Source: Verrucomicrobia bacterium LW23
GTDB taxonomy: Bacteria; Verrucomicrobiota; Verrucomicrobiia; Methylacidiphilales; UBA1321
NCBI GenBank assembly: GCA_003054695.1
Contig: QAZA01000050.1
Location: 372,001-436,000 of the forward strand
DNA: 64,000 bases
Direction of reading: 5' to 3'
Position numbers and translations under genes: made by a program. Below are positions 27,744-36,921 of the stretch, one piece after another; within the stretch, counting starts at the first letter, position 1, and each line of letters starts with the position of its first letter. The notes under the pieces are model-generated. The model did not search any database. It was not told where the DNA came from and saw nothing but the letters and a program-made list of their open reading frames with translations.

Positions 27744-29921
27744 TCAGTACGACTTATCCACCGCGCCGAACGATCGCTTTTTGCCCTTGGCGCCGCCGCC
27801 CCCCTTGGCGCCAAGGCCGCGCACGCCCAGGTTGGCGGAGGAGGAGACGCCGGAGACGGGCGACTTGCTGCTTTTGTGCTTGCCGTAGCTGAGGGGCTTG
27901 GCGGGGCGCGAGGCCGGGTCCATCTTGGCGATGCCGGCGCGGTCCTTCAGCTCAATCATCTGGTCGCGCAGCAGCGCGGCGCGCTCAAAGTCCAGGCGCT
28001 CAGAGGCTTGCAGCATTTCTGTCTCCAGCTCCTGCAGCACCGCCAGCACGTCCATATCCTCGCCTGTCTCGCGGACGACCGACGCCTCGACCTCACGTCC
28101 TTTGAGGACGGTGGCGAGACTTTCCTGCACGGCGCGCTGGGCGCTGCGCGGGGTGATGCCGTGCAACTTGTTGTAAGCCAGCTGTTTGCTCCGGCGGTAC
28201 TCAGAGATATCAAGAAGGCGCTTCATCGATCCGGTGATCGAGTCCGCATAGAGAATGACCAAGCCGTTGACGTGGCGCGCAGCGCGGCCGGCCGTCTGGA
28301 TCAGCGAAGTATCGCTGCGCAGAAAGCCTTCCTTATCCGCGTCAAGTATCGCCACCAGCGAGACTTCCGGCAAATCCAGGCCCTCGCGCAACAGATTGAT
28401 GCCGACAAGCACGTCGACCTCGCCCAGGCGCAGGCTTCGCAATATCTCCACACGTTCAATCGTATCTACCTCGCTATGGAGGTAGCGAACCTTTATATTC
28501 AGGTCCTTCAGATACTCCGCCAGATCTTCGGCCGTGCGTTTGGTCAGTGTCGTCACCAAAACGCGCTCTCCCTTCTCGACGCGCTGCCGCGCCTGCTCGA
28601 TCAGGTCGTCTATCTGTCCGGTCAGCGGTTTAATGACAATTTGCGGATCAACCAGGCCCGTGGGGCGGATGATCTGTTCGGCTACTCCACTACGGTCCGC
28701 ATTCTCTCCATAAGCGCCGATTGCCTTAAGCTCATAGGGGCCGGGTGTAGCGGAGACATAAATGCGCTGGCCCGTTACCTGCTCCCACTCATCGAACTTG
28801 AGCGGACGATTATCCAGAGCAGATGGCAGACGGAAACCATGTTCCACCAAGGTTGTTTTGCGGTTGCGATCGCCTTCATACATAGCGCCGATCTGAGGAA
28901 TCGTCGCGTGGCTTTCGTCAATAATGCAGATGTAGTCGTCGGGAAAGAAATCGAGCAGTGTGTAGGGACGGCTTCCGGGCTCGCGCATGGCCAGGTGGCG
29001 ACTGTAATTCTCAATGCCATTGCAAAAGCCCATCTCTTCCATCATCTCCAGGTCGTATTCGGTGCGCATTTTCAGTCGCTGTGCTTCCAGGAGTTTGCCT
29101 TGCTTTTCCAGCTCCGGCAGCCGGCCGTTGAGTTCCTCGCGGATGGTTACCAAAGCGCGGCGCAGTTTCTCGTGCGGCGTGACGAAGTGCTTGGCGGGGA
29201 AGATGATATAGCGGGAGAGCTCCTCGAGGTTCTCGCCCGTGAGGGGGTCAAAGCGGGTAATGCGATCGATCTCGTCGCCAAAGAATTCGATGCGCAGGGC
29301 GTCCTCGGTATAGCCGGGGCACAGCTCCACCACATCGCCGCGCACGCGGAAATTGCCGCGCGTTAGTGCAATATCATTGCGGGTGTACTGCATCTCCACA
29401 AGCTGCCCCAGCAGCTGATCGCGCGTGATGAACTGGCCGACTCCCAGCGAGCACACCATGTTCTTGTAATCTTCCGGCGAACCGAGGCCGTAGATGCAGG
29501 AGACGCTGGCCACAACAATAACATCGCGCCGCGATAACAGGGAAGACGTTGCAGCCAGGCGAAGTCGCTCAATTTCCTCGTTAACAGAGGAATCTTTTTC
29601 AATATACGTATCGCTTCGGGGGATATAGGCCTCGGGCTGATAATAGTCGAAGTACGATACAAAGTACTCCACCGCATTGTTGGGGAAGAACTGCTTGAGC
29701 TCGCTGTACAACTGCGCCGCCAGCGTCTTGTTGTGCGAGAAAACCAGAGCAGGGCGGTTGACATTCGCGATGACATTCGCGATGGAAAACGTTTTACCGG
29801 AGCCGGTAACGCCGAGCAAAACGTTGTGCTTTTCGCCTGCGTCCAGCCGCTCCGTAAGCTTCGCAATGGCCTGGGGCTGATCACCTTGCGGCGGATAGGG
29901 GCAGACGAGGTCAAAAGACAT
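27744..29921 (-). CDS. uvrB: Excinuclease ABC subunit B
   Basis: 725 residues. UvrB is the damage-verifying helicase-like component of nucleotide excision repair; it loads from UvrA and recruits UvrC. Walker A is [10 protein letters not shown] (37-46), and the beta-hairpin that grips DNA ([18 protein letters not shown]) follows near residue 85-105. The helicase motifs include [22 protein letters not shown] in the second half. The UVR domain for UvrC contact is [19 protein letters not shown]. The C-terminal 45 residues after the UVR domain are Lys/Gly/Ser-rich and variable. It follows the phosphoesterase and HtrA genes on the same strand. No uvrA or uvrC is in the window, which is common. Confidence 0.98.
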   Translation of the reverse strand: MSFDLVCPYPPQGDQPQAIAKLTERLDAGEKHNVLLGVTGSGKTFSIANVIANVNRPALVFSHNKTLAAQLYSELKQFFPNNAVEYFVSYFDYYQPEAYIPRSDTYIEKDSSVNEEIERLRLAATSSLLSRRDVIVVASVSCIYGLGSPEDYKNMVCSLGVGQFITRDQLLGQLVEMQYTRNDIALTRGNFRVRGDVVELCPGYTEDALRIEFFGDEIDRITRFDPLTGENLEELSRYIIFPAKHFVTPHEKLRRALVTIREELNGRLPELEKQGKLLEAQRLKMRTEYDLEMMEEMGFCNGIENYSRHLAMREPGSRPYTLLDFFPDDYICIIDESHATIPQIGAMYEGDRNRKTTLVEHGFRLPSALDNRPLKFDEWEQVTGQRIYVSATPGPYELKAIGAYGENADRSGVAEQIIRPTGLVDPQIVIKPLTGQIDDLIEQARQRVEKGERVLVTTLTKRTAEDLAEYLKDLNIKVRYLHSEVDTIERVEILRSLRLGEVDVLVGINLLREGLDLPEVSLVAILDADKEGFLRSDTSLIQTAGRAARHVNGLVILYADSITGSMKRLLDISEYRRSKQLAYNKLHGITPRSAQRAVQESLATVLKGREVEASVVRETGEDMDVLAVLQELETEMLQASERLDFERAALLRDQMIELKDRAGIAKMDPASRPAKPLSYGKHKSSKSPVSGVSSSANLGVRGLGAKGGGGAKGKKRSFGAVDKSY

Positions 29922-29991
29922 GGCGAAGGAAATAGTGAGAGTGGTTTGTCAACCGTGCGGCTGCTACAACGCAACGTGCGCAGCCCGTAAT

Positions 29992-30465
29992 CTACACCCT
30001 AACCACCTCCGCGCGAAAGGGCGCGCTGCCCACTTTTGTGAGAAATCCCACGCTCAGGGGCGAGCCGCGGCTTTGGCCAGCGCTGCCCGGGTTAAACCAG
30101 CGCACGCCGGCCAGCACCTCGTTGCGGGGGTGATGGGTGTGGCCGTGCAGCAGCCAGTCGGTCCGCTCCATCAGCCGGCCGGGCGGTATGTGGATGAGGT
30201 AAAAGCTTTCACCAAAGCGCATCTCCTTGCGCGTCAACGGGTAATCTATGAGGTAGTCGTTATTGCCAAGCACGCAGATCACCCGGTCGCTCAGGCAGCG
30301 CAGCTCGTCCAGCACGCGTTCCTGGCATACGTCGCCCAGGTGCCAGATCTCGTTAACGTCCGCAAAAAGCGTGGCGATGGCCGGTTGCCAGCGGTTATGC
30401 GTATCGGCAATCACGCCGATGCGCCACGTTTGTCCCTCCGCAAGTTCGGCTGGAATTTTCGCCAC
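29992..30465 (-). CDS. YfcE/MJ0936-type metallophosphoesterase
   Basis: 157 residues. The calcineurin-like signature is complete and short: GVIADTHNR, WHLGDVC, VLGNND, LLHGHTHHP, with the Asp, His and Asn ligands for two metals. Such enzymes hydrolyse phosphodiesters or phosphomonoesters in the cytoplasm. The GTG start at 30465 is preceded by AGAAGGG five bases upstream and gives a normal family length; the open frame runs back to 30597 but there encodes Arg-rich residues overlapping the HtrA 3' end. It lies 70 bp before uvrB and may share its transcript. Confidence 0.85.
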   Translation of the reverse strand: MAKIPAELAEGQTWRIGVIADTHNRWQPAIATLFADVNEIWHLGDVCQERVLDELRCLSDRVICVLGNNDYLIDYPLTRKEMRFGESFYLIHIPPGRLMERTDWLLHGHTHHPRNEVLAGVRWFNPGSAGQSRGSPLSVGFLTKVGSAPFRAEVVRV

Positions 30466-30556
30466 GGGTTCCCTTCTGATGATGGATGTGGCGCGACGGC
30501 GGTTAGCACATCTCCGTCGTCGCGCTTTGTAACATCTTGCGCTTAAGCCGCTTGCG

Positions 30557-32155
30557 TTACTTGGATTCCTTATCCTTCTTGAACGCGGGCAGTACAATCA
30601 GCACCGTGGAGCCGGCGCGGCGGACGACCAGCAGTACGCTCTGATCTTCTTTCAGCTCGCGGGCCATCTCGATAAAGCGGCGCACGTCGGTGGGGATCGT
30701 CTTGTCGAGCGGCACGACGGAGCTGCTGGGGCGGATCGCCTCAATCACGTCGTCCTTGCGGAGGCCCTTGGCCTCGGCGATGGAGCCGGGCTCGATGGAC
30801 GCGATGACAACGCCTTTCAGGTCGGCGCTGAGCTTCAGGCGGCCGCGTGTGGCGTCGTCGATGTTTTGCACCTTGATGCCGGCCAGCGCGTTTTTCAGGT
30901 TACCCGTGTCCTCGTCGGTGGCGCCGCCGGGGGTGGAGCCGCCGGCCAGGCTGCCGGGGCGCTCGGTGATCGTCATGGTAAGCGTGTGGGGCTTGCGGTT
31001 ACGGATAACCGTTACCTTAACTTCCTTGCCGATGTTGGTTAGCGAGACCAGCAGGCGCAGCTCGGAGGTGGTCTTTACCTTCTGGCCGTCAAACTCCACA
31101 ATCACGTCGCCGCGCTCCACGCCGCCCTTGTCGGCAGGGCCGCCTTTGGTCACGTCGGTGATGAGGGCGCCTTCCTCGCTCGGCAGGCCAAAGGCTTCGC
31201 GCAGCTCGGGCTTGACGTCCTGGATGTCGACGCCCAGGAAGCCGCGCACGACTTTGCCGTGGCGGATGAGGCTCTCCAGCGTAAACCGGGCCAGGTTGCT
31301 GGGGATGGCGAAGCCGAGGCCCTGAAAGCCGCGGCTCATGGAGGCGATGGCGGTGTTGATGCCGATGAGCTCGCCGCGGCTGTTCACCAGGGCGCCGCCG
31401 GAGTTACCGGGGTTAATCGCCGCGGTCGTCTGCAGAAAGTCCTCGTAGCTGCCGCGCGTAAACTGCGGGTTGCGGCCCTTGGCGCTGACGATACCGGTCG
31501 TCACGCTCTCCGAGAAGATGCCGAACGGATTGCCGATGGCCATGACGAACTCGCCCACCTGCACCTTGCTGGAGTCGCCGATGGCGAGCGCCTGCAGGTT
31601 TTCGCCGTCAATTTTGAGCACCGCGAGGTCGCCCATTTCGTCGATGCCAATGAGCTTGGCCTTGTACTTTTTGTTATCAAAAGTTTGCACGGTAATCTCA
31701 TCCGCATCCTTTACCACGTGGTTGTTCGTCACAATGTGGCCCTCGCGGCTGACGATAACGCCGGAGCCCAGCGAGTTATCGCGCGGGATGGGAGAGGGGG
31801 CCGGCTGGTTGGGGCGGGGGCGGCGGCCGGGGGGTAGCGCGGGCGCGTCGTCGTCGCCGGCGATGCCGGGCGCTACGTTTTTGCTGGTGGTAATGCTGAC
31901 CACGCTGGGAACGACGGCCTGGGCGATCTTGGTGGTCTCGCGGTTAATCTTTTCCAGAAGCGGGACGTCGTTCTCCGTCAGCGGCGCGACGGGTTCGGGG
32001 GTGTACTGGATCTTTTCCTTATCCTTGTCCTTGGCCTTCGCTTCTGCGGGCTTGGCTTTCGGCGCTTCTTCGGCGGTGGCGTGCGGGCAGCCCAAGGAGA
32101 GAAGGGCGCCAACGGCAACAACGGCGGTAAAATGGAATACGTTTCGCTTCATCAT
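30557..32155 (-). CDS. HtrA/DegP-type periplasmic serine protease
   Basis: 532 residues. A signal sequence (residues 1-28, ending near TAEE) is followed by a Lys/Glu-rich linker. The trypsin-like triad is His146 (IVTNNHVV), Asp176 (MGDLAVLKI) and Ser252 (INPGNSGGALVNS). Two PDZ domains follow (about 335-420 and 440-525). This is the quality-control protease/chaperone of the envelope and forms cage-like oligomers. A Cys follows Leu-Gly at residue 23 but the lipobox is poor, so a lipoprotein form is uncertain. It is divergent from the IclR gene and heads a minus-strand run with the phosphoesterase and uvrB genes. Confidence 0.95.
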   Translation of the reverse strand: MMKRNVFHFTAVVAVGALLSLGCPHATAEEAPKAKPAEAKAKDKDKEKIQYTPEPVAPLTENDVPLLEKINRETTKIAQAVVPSVVSITTSKNVAPGIAGDDDAPALPPGRRPRPNQPAPSPIPRDNSLGSGVIVSREGHIVTNNHVVKDADEITVQTFDNKKYKAKLIGIDEMGDLAVLKIDGENLQALAIGDSSKVQVGEFVMAIGNPFGIFSESVTTGIVSAKGRNPQFTRGSYEDFLQTTAAINPGNSGGALVNSRGELIGINTAIASMSRGFQGLGFAIPSNLARFTLESLIRHGKVVRGFLGVDIQDVKPELREAFGLPSEEGALITDVTKGGPADKGGVERGDVIVEFDGQKVKTTSELRLLVSLTNIGKEVKVTVIRNRKPHTLTMTITERPGSLAGGSTPGGATDEDTGNLKNALAGIKVQNIDDATRGRLKLSADLKGVVIASIEPGSIAEAKGLRKDDVIEAIRPSSSVVPLDKTIPTDVRRFIEMARELKEDQSVLLVVRRAGSTVLIVLPAFKKDKESK

Positions 32156-32521
32156 GGTCGGGTGCCTATTACTATGCGCGTGAGCGTTCCGAACGCAAAT
32201 TTTTTCACTGAGGTGAATGGAGGTTGCATGATCAAAATTCAGCGCTGTCGCCGGCTCCTCGCCGACAGTCGCACAGCGCCTGGCGAAGCGGCCGGAGGTG
32301 TGATGCGTGCTCTCCCTCTGCGGCCATTAGCCGCACGTGGTGTAGCAAAAATAGCGAAGCTGTGGCTTGCCTGACCAGCATTTTACAGGCAGATTCTGAT
32401 TTATTAGCAGCATGATTTTGACAGCGCGCCTTTCGCCGATGAAACACCCCTGCCCGCCCTGTCCCATCCCCGCCCTGCCCCCTGCCCTCGCCACAGCGCG
32501 CCTTTCTTCCTGAGGACTGTA
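32156..32521. promoter_or_regulatory. Divergent htrA / iclR regulatory region
   Basis: A 366-bp spacer. Two copies of ACAGCGCGCCTTTC (32421-32434 and 32493-32506) lie 72 bp apart upstream of the IclR gene and could be operators. A hairpin-forming segment CTGTCGCCG/CGCCGACAG lies near 32247-32270. GAGGA five bases before 32522 fixes the IclR start. Confidence 0.5.
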
Positions 32522-33331
32522 ATGACTCCCGCCAGTGTCCACCCTATCGACCCAATCCACTCGCTGAATGTGACACCGGACGTTCGCCAGCTGGCCACGG
32601 CCACCACCACGGCCCCGGCGCTTAATCGCGGCCTGGCGGTGCTGGCGGCGTTGTGCCAGGAGGCGCCGCAGTCGCTGGATTCGCTGGCGATACGTCTGGC
32701 GTTGCCCAAGGCGTCGGTCTTTCGCTTTCTGGCCACGCTGCAAAAGATTGGCATTGTGCGCAAAACGCAGGACAAACGCTACGAGCCCCTGTGGGCGCTG
32801 CACCCGCTGGCCGATGAGCGCACCCTGATGCGCGCCGCCGTAGCCCAGGCTCTCGCCGCCCTGTGCAATGCCACGGGTTGCACCACCGAGTGGTACGAGC
32901 CCGCGCTGGACGGCCTTCGCCTGGAGCAACAGGCCAACCCCGATACGGAGCTGTGCGTAAAGGTGCGCCCCGGCTTTACCCGCATGTGGAGCGGCGAGTT
33001 TGAGGCGGTGTTGCGCCTCGGCTACGCCTTTGCCCCGCAGGCGCCGGCGCCCGCCCCCAGCCTGCGCGTTTTTGTGGCGAACGGCCGCGTGGAATCGGTG
33101 CCGGAAGGCGCCACCGCTGCCATGCTGGCGGAGTGCCGCCGCGATCGCGCCACGGCGGATATCTTCTTTAACAGCAACGGTGTACGCCGATGCGCCGCCG
33201 CCGTCTTTTCGCGAGGCTCCGGCGCCTTCCTCGGCGTGCTGGCCCTGGCGGAGGGCTTCCACTTCTCCCGCCGCACGGAGCAGGCGGAGTACATCGCCAT
33301 GCTCGGTCGGGCGGCGGCGTCGTTGCCGTAG
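32522..33331 (+). CDS. IclR-family transcriptional regulator
   Basis: 269 residues. An N-terminal extension of about 30 residues precedes the winged helix-turn-helix (ALNRGLAVLAALCQEAPQSL to KIGIVRKTQDKRYEP, about 33-90), then a GAF-like effector domain to the C-terminus. IclR proteins sense small carbon compounds and control catabolic genes. GAGGA lies five bases before the ATG. The sulfatase gene follows on the same strand after 237 bp, so the regulator is likely to control it; the ligand is unknown. A repeated 14-mer upstream may mark its own operator. Confidence 0.85.
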   Translation: MTPASVHPIDPIHSLNVTPDVRQLATATTTAPALNRGLAVLAALCQEAPQSLDSLAIRLALPKASVFRFLATLQKIGIVRKTQDKRYEPLWALHPLADERTLMRAAVAQALAALCNATGCTTEWYEPALDGLRLEQQANPDTELCVKVRPGFTRMWSGEFEAVLRLGYAFAPQAPAPAPSLRVFVANGRVESVPEGATAAMLAECRRDRATADIFFNSNGVRRCAAAVFSRGSGAFLGVLALAEGFHFSRRTEQAEYIAMLGRAAASLP

Positions 33332-33568
33332 GGGCATGCTGCGCGTGGCGGGCGCGCAGAGATTCGGCGCCGTCGGTGAGGCGGGCCTGGAAGGCGGGCT
33401 TGGAGGGGGCGTCGCTTGCGGACGACAGTCCGGAACGGGTCGGTTTCGGTTAGTGTCGCTACTGGAATGGATCGGGTGAGTTGGCTCGTTCGGACATTTT
33501 GCTAATGAATTGCTGTTTTATGAATAAATTTCTTGCCTCTCAAGAACAATTTTCGCCATTTTAGGTGC

Positions 33569-35080
33569 ATGAACGTCGTCATGGTTATGTTCGACAGCCT
33601 CAACCGGCGCATGCTGCAACCTTACGGCTGCACCTGGACGCATACGCCCCACTTCCAGCGCCTGGCCCGCCGCGCCACCACTTTTGAGAACAGCTACGTC
33701 TGCTCCATGCCCTGCATGCCCGCCCGGCGCGACTTGCACACCGGCCGCCCCAATTTCCTGCACCGCTCCTGGTCGCCGCTGGAGCCGTTTGACGACTCGA
33801 TGCCGCAGATGCTGAAAAAGGCGGGGATCCACACCCATTTTTCGACGGATCACTACCACTACTTTGAGGACGGCGGCGCGACCTACCACACGCGCTACAG
33901 CACGTGGGATTTCTCCCGCGGCCAGGAGGGCGACCCGTGGATCGGCCGCGTCGACAAACCGGTGCCGCCGCCCACAGAGTTTAAGGACGAGAATTACTAC
34001 AACGAGATGCGGATGCAGGACCAGGTGAACCGCGCCGTGACGGAGAGCCCGGAGCTGTTTCCCATGTACCAGACGTTCCGCAATGGCATCGATTTTATCC
34101 GCAGCAACCGCAACGCCCAGGGGCAATGGTTTGTGCAGATCGAGACGTTTGACCCGCACGAGCCCTTTACCTCCCTGCCCGAGCACAAGAAGCTCTACGC
34201 CGAGCACTACGACACCTACAAAGGCGACGCCGCCGACTGGCCCGTCTACCGCCCGGTGCGGGAGAGCAAGGAGGCCGTGGAGCACTGCCGCTACGAGTAC
34301 GCCTCGCTTCTCAGCGCCTGCGACTCGCGCATGGGGCAAATCCTGGATCTGTTTGACGAGCTGGATATGTGGAAGGACACCATGCTGATTGTGTGGACCG
34401 ACCACGGCTTTCTGCTGGGAGAGCAAGGCAAATGGGCCAAATGCTGGACGCACTTTTACCAGGAGATCGCGCACACCCCCTTCTTTGTGTGGGATCCGCG
34501 CTGCCCCGCCGCCGCCGGCACGCGCCGCCGCGCCCTGGTGCAACCGTCGATCGACCTGGCGCCCACCGTCCTCGGCTTCTTTGGCCTGGCGCCCACACCC
34601 GACATGACCGGCCACGACCTGGCCGCCGTCATCGCCGAGGACACCCCGGTGCGCGACTACGCGCTATTTGGCATGTTTGGAGCGCAAATCAACATTACGG
34701 ACGGCCGCTACGTCTACATGCGCGGCAACGCCACACCCGACAACCAGCCGCTGTTCGAGTACGGCCTGATGCCCACGCACATGCGCAACCGGTTTACCCC
34801 GGCGGAGCTAGCCCACGACACCACCGCGCTGGCCCAGCCCTTCTCCTTTACCAAAGGCTGCCCGCTGCTGCGCATGGCCGGCAGTGGCTGGGGCCGCAAC
34901 CTCCCTACTCTCCTTTACGACGTGCAGGCCGACCCCGAGCAATCCGCCCCGATCCAGGACGCCGAGCTGGAAGCGCGCTTTACCGCCCTGATCGCCGAGG
35001 AACTCATCCGCCTGGACGCCCCTCGCGAGCAGTTTGCCCGCATGGGGATAGAGGTGCCCGTGGCTGCGGCAGCGGTGTAG
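33569..35080 (+). CDS. Type I sulfatase (formylglycine-dependent), no signal peptide
   Basis: 503 residues of the alkaline-phosphatase-like fold. The metal-binding start is VMVMFDSLNRRMLQPYG (residues 4-20). The formylglycine motif is CMPAR (49-53), in which Cys49 would be converted by a formylglycine-generating or anaerobic maturation enzyme. A second metal site is VWTDHGFLLGEQGKW. It should hydrolyse sulfate esters, possibly of a sugar. No signal peptide is seen: the protein begins directly at the fold, so it appears cytoplasmic, which is uncommon for bacterial polysaccharide sulfatases. The ATG at 33569 is chosen; the frame opens earlier only with a TTG. It lies after the IclR gene and converges with the LacI gene. 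Confidence 0.85.
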   Translation: MNVVMVMFDSLNRRMLQPYGCTWTHTPHFQRLARRATTFENSYVCSMPCMPARRDLHTGRPNFLHRSWSPLEPFDDSMPQMLKKAGIHTHFSTDHYHYFEDGGATYHTRYSTWDFSRGQEGDPWIGRVDKPVPPPTEFKDENYYNEMRMQDQVNRAVTESPELFPMYQTFRNGIDFIRSNRNAQGQWFVQIETFDPHEPFTSLPEHKKLYAEHYDTYKGDAADWPVYRPVRESKEAVEHCRYEYASLLSACDSRMGQILDLFDELDMWKDTMLIVWTDHGFLLGEQGKWAKCWTHFYQEIAHTPFFVWDPRCPAAAGTRRRALVQPSIDLAPTVLGFFGLAPTPDMTGHDLAAVIAEDTPVRDYALFGMFGAQINITDGRYVYMRGNATPDNQPLFEYGLMPTHMRNRFTPAELAHDTTALAQPFSFTKGCPLLRMAGSGWGRNLPTLLYDVQADPEQSAPIQDAELEARFTALIAEELIRLDAPREQFARMGIEVPVAAAAV

Positions 35081-35110
35081 CGGTGCTCTCGCTCTGGCCC
35101 CCGTCCTGTA

Positions 35111-36313
35111 TCAGGCTGCGGAAGCCGACTTGACGCGCGGGCGCGACGCGGCGCCTTTGGAGGAGGCGGGGGCCCCCGACTGCGCAGCAACCGGAGCAGG
35201 CGCGGCGATAGAAATCGGCTCGGCCGTGACAGCGGGCGCGGGCACCGGCGTCGCGATGACTGGCGGCACGCCCGTTGCTGCATTCTGCGCCAGGCCAACG
35301 CCGGCACCGGCGCCGGGCACGGTGGACTCGCGGACGACCAGCGTGGGCATGACCTTGATGCTCTCCGTCGGGAGGCCCTCCAGCTTGTTCAGCACCGCCT
35401 CCACGGCCAGGGCGGCGCAGCGGGTACGGCCGCTGCTGGTGCTGGTAAGCGGCACCTGACAGTAATGCCGGGCGATCGGCGAGTCGTCGACTCCGGTAAA
35501 TTTGGGCCATTGCGCAATCGGCACGCCGCGATCCACCAGGCACCGCATGGCGCCGGCCGCCTGGGCGTCGGACTGTGCGTTGACGGCGTCGAACCGGGCG
35601 CCGGAATCCAGCAGTTGCCCCATCGCGTCGTAACCGGCCTCTGCCGTAAACATGCGGTTGGGGACGATCAGGCGCTCATCCACCGGCACGCCCACCTCGG
35701 CATGCGCACGCATGTAGCCGTCGCAACGCGCCGGGATGGAGAGAATGTGTGCAATGCGCCTGCAGCCCACGTCCAGCAGGTGCCGTGTGGTCAGGTAGGT
35801 CTGTCCGGTCTGATCGCACGTGATGTTGATAATCCCCGGGGGCATGTAGTCGCCGTCGGACGAGCAAACGATGTGCAAGCCGTGCTGCTCCAGGTTTTGC
35901 AGGGATTCGGCCAGCTCCGGATGCGGCAGGCCGGCGACGATCAACGCGTCCAGGCTGCGCGTAAGCCGTTGATTACAAGCGGCAAGGAACTCGGTATCCG
36001 TACCAAAAAACTGCAACCATAAATTCAGCCGCGCCTTGGCCAGGGCCGCGCTGGCGCTCTCCAGAAACTGCACGCTGAGATCGCTGCCCGCCACGCCTAC
36101 CTGGTGGATAAATACGCCCACCACGCCCTTGCGGCCGCGCTTGAGGGCGATGGCCAGCGGGTTGGGCCGGTAATCCATCTCCCGCGCCCGCTGCAAAATC
36201 GCCTCGCGCGTCTTCTCCCCCACTCGCGTCGTGCCCATCCTGTTGTTCAGCACCCGGGAGACAAGCGTGTGCGATACGCCAACAGCGGCCGCGATATCTT
36301 TGAGAGAAGGCAT
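35111..36313 (-). CDS. LacI-family transcriptional regulator
   Basis: 400 residues. The helix-turn-helix and hinge helix are SLKDIAAAVGVSHTLVSRVL and REMDYRPNPLAIALKRG (about 3-65). A periplasmic-binding-like effector domain follows to about 345, ending near VVRESTV. The last 50 residues are an Ala/Pro/Ser-rich tail that the family normally lacks. The ATG at 36313 gives the usual LacI start; 36334 adds seven residues. Repression of sugar-use genes is expected. It converges with the sulfatase gene (30-bp gap), so it may regulate that or a gene outside the window. Confidence 0.85.
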   Translation of the reverse strand: MPSLKDIAAAVGVSHTLVSRVLNNRMGTTRVGEKTREAILQRAREMDYRPNPLAIALKRGRKGVVGVFIHQVGVAGSDLSVQFLESASAALAKARLNLWLQFFGTDTEFLAACNQRLTRSLDALIVAGLPHPELAESLQNLEQHGLHIVCSSDGDYMPPGIINITCDQTGQTYLTTRHLLDVGCRRIAHILSIPARCDGYMRAHAEVGVPVDERLIVPNRMFTAEAGYDAMGQLLDSGARFDAVNAQSDAQAAGAMRCLVDRGVPIAQWPKFTGVDDSPIARHYCQVPLTSTSSGRTRCAALAVEAVLNKLEGLPTESIKVMPTLVVRESTVPGAGAGVGLAQNAATGVPPVIATPVPAPAVTAEPISIAAPAPVAAQSGAPASSKGAASRPRVKSASAA

Positions 36314-36528
36314 TACTCCACCACAATGCCGCATTTCCCCCTGACTTACAAGGGGATTGGCGGAGGAAACAGCTCTGATACAGCTTATTCTTGATGGCGC
36401 TTTTGGGAACAGGCCCGATGCGGCGCTTTGCGGGCTGTTAACATGGCGAATGCGCCCTTATTTTGAGCAAAATTTGGATCAATAGCTCTACTGTCCCGAG
36501 TCAGTATTAGCTATCGTTAGCCAAGGTC

Positions 36529-36648
36529 CGTTCCGCCCCTTTGTGTCTTCGTGACTTTGTGGTTAAATAATCCCCTGTTCCGATGTCAACTGAGAGGGCA
36601 AAGGGGATTTTTCACCACAAAGTCACGAAGACACAAAGGGGGGAAACG
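36529..36648. repeat. Near-perfect inverted repeat (about 45-nt arms)
   Basis: The arm ending at 36574 and the arm starting at 36602 pair almost completely; the core ACCACAAAGTCACGAAGAC and its complement match without a mismatch. The loop is about 27 nt. The TTCGTG...TGTGGTTAAA wording also occurs in the other spacers (36705, 37981, 38205, 42003), so it belongs to one repeat family. Confidence 0.8.
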
Positions 36649-36704
36649 GAGGTGGCGGGAGGAAAGTTAATGATGTGTATTTTCTGATCCAGCAAACGAG
36701 CACT

Positions 36705-36765
36705 CCTTTCGTCCCCTCTGTAGTTTCCGTGTGCTTCGTGTGCTCTGTGGTTGAACAATCCTCTT
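36705..36765 (+). repeat. CGTGTGCT-type dispersed unit, copy 1
   Basis: The unit consists of CCTTTCGTCCCCTCTG, then tandem CCGTGTGCT/TCGTGTGCT, then CTGTGGTTGAACAATCC. A second copy at 41981-42045 matches it over its whole length with scattered changes. Confidence 0.7.
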
Positions 36766-36921
36766 TTCTGCACCGCCATTAGTCTTACCCCGCTGCCATA
36801 GCCGGCAACATTTTGCCTTGCGCCTCCGCCACCCTCGCGACAAGATGACCGTTCCGCGCGAGGTGCGTCCGAGGTCGGATCGGATATCCTGGCGCGCGTT
36901 CCCATTTCCCCCCTCCCCTTC

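Larger units (their letters stand above)
36314..36921. other. Repeat-rich spacer upstream of pheS
   Basis: This 608-bp spacer between the minus-strand LacI gene and pheS contains the long inverted repeat at 36529-36648 and a CGTGTGCT-type repeat unit at 36705-36765, both listed separately. I see no gene in it. The promoter of pheS should lie after 36765. Confidence 0.6.

Noticed and set aside
27876-29366. Long plus-strand frame opposite uvrB
   Set aside because: uvrB is unmistakable on the minus strand, and the antisense frame has no family features.
36529-36648. CRISPR-like repeats
   Set aside because: The repeats are inverted, few, unevenly spaced and without cas genes, so they are palindromic elements and not an array.
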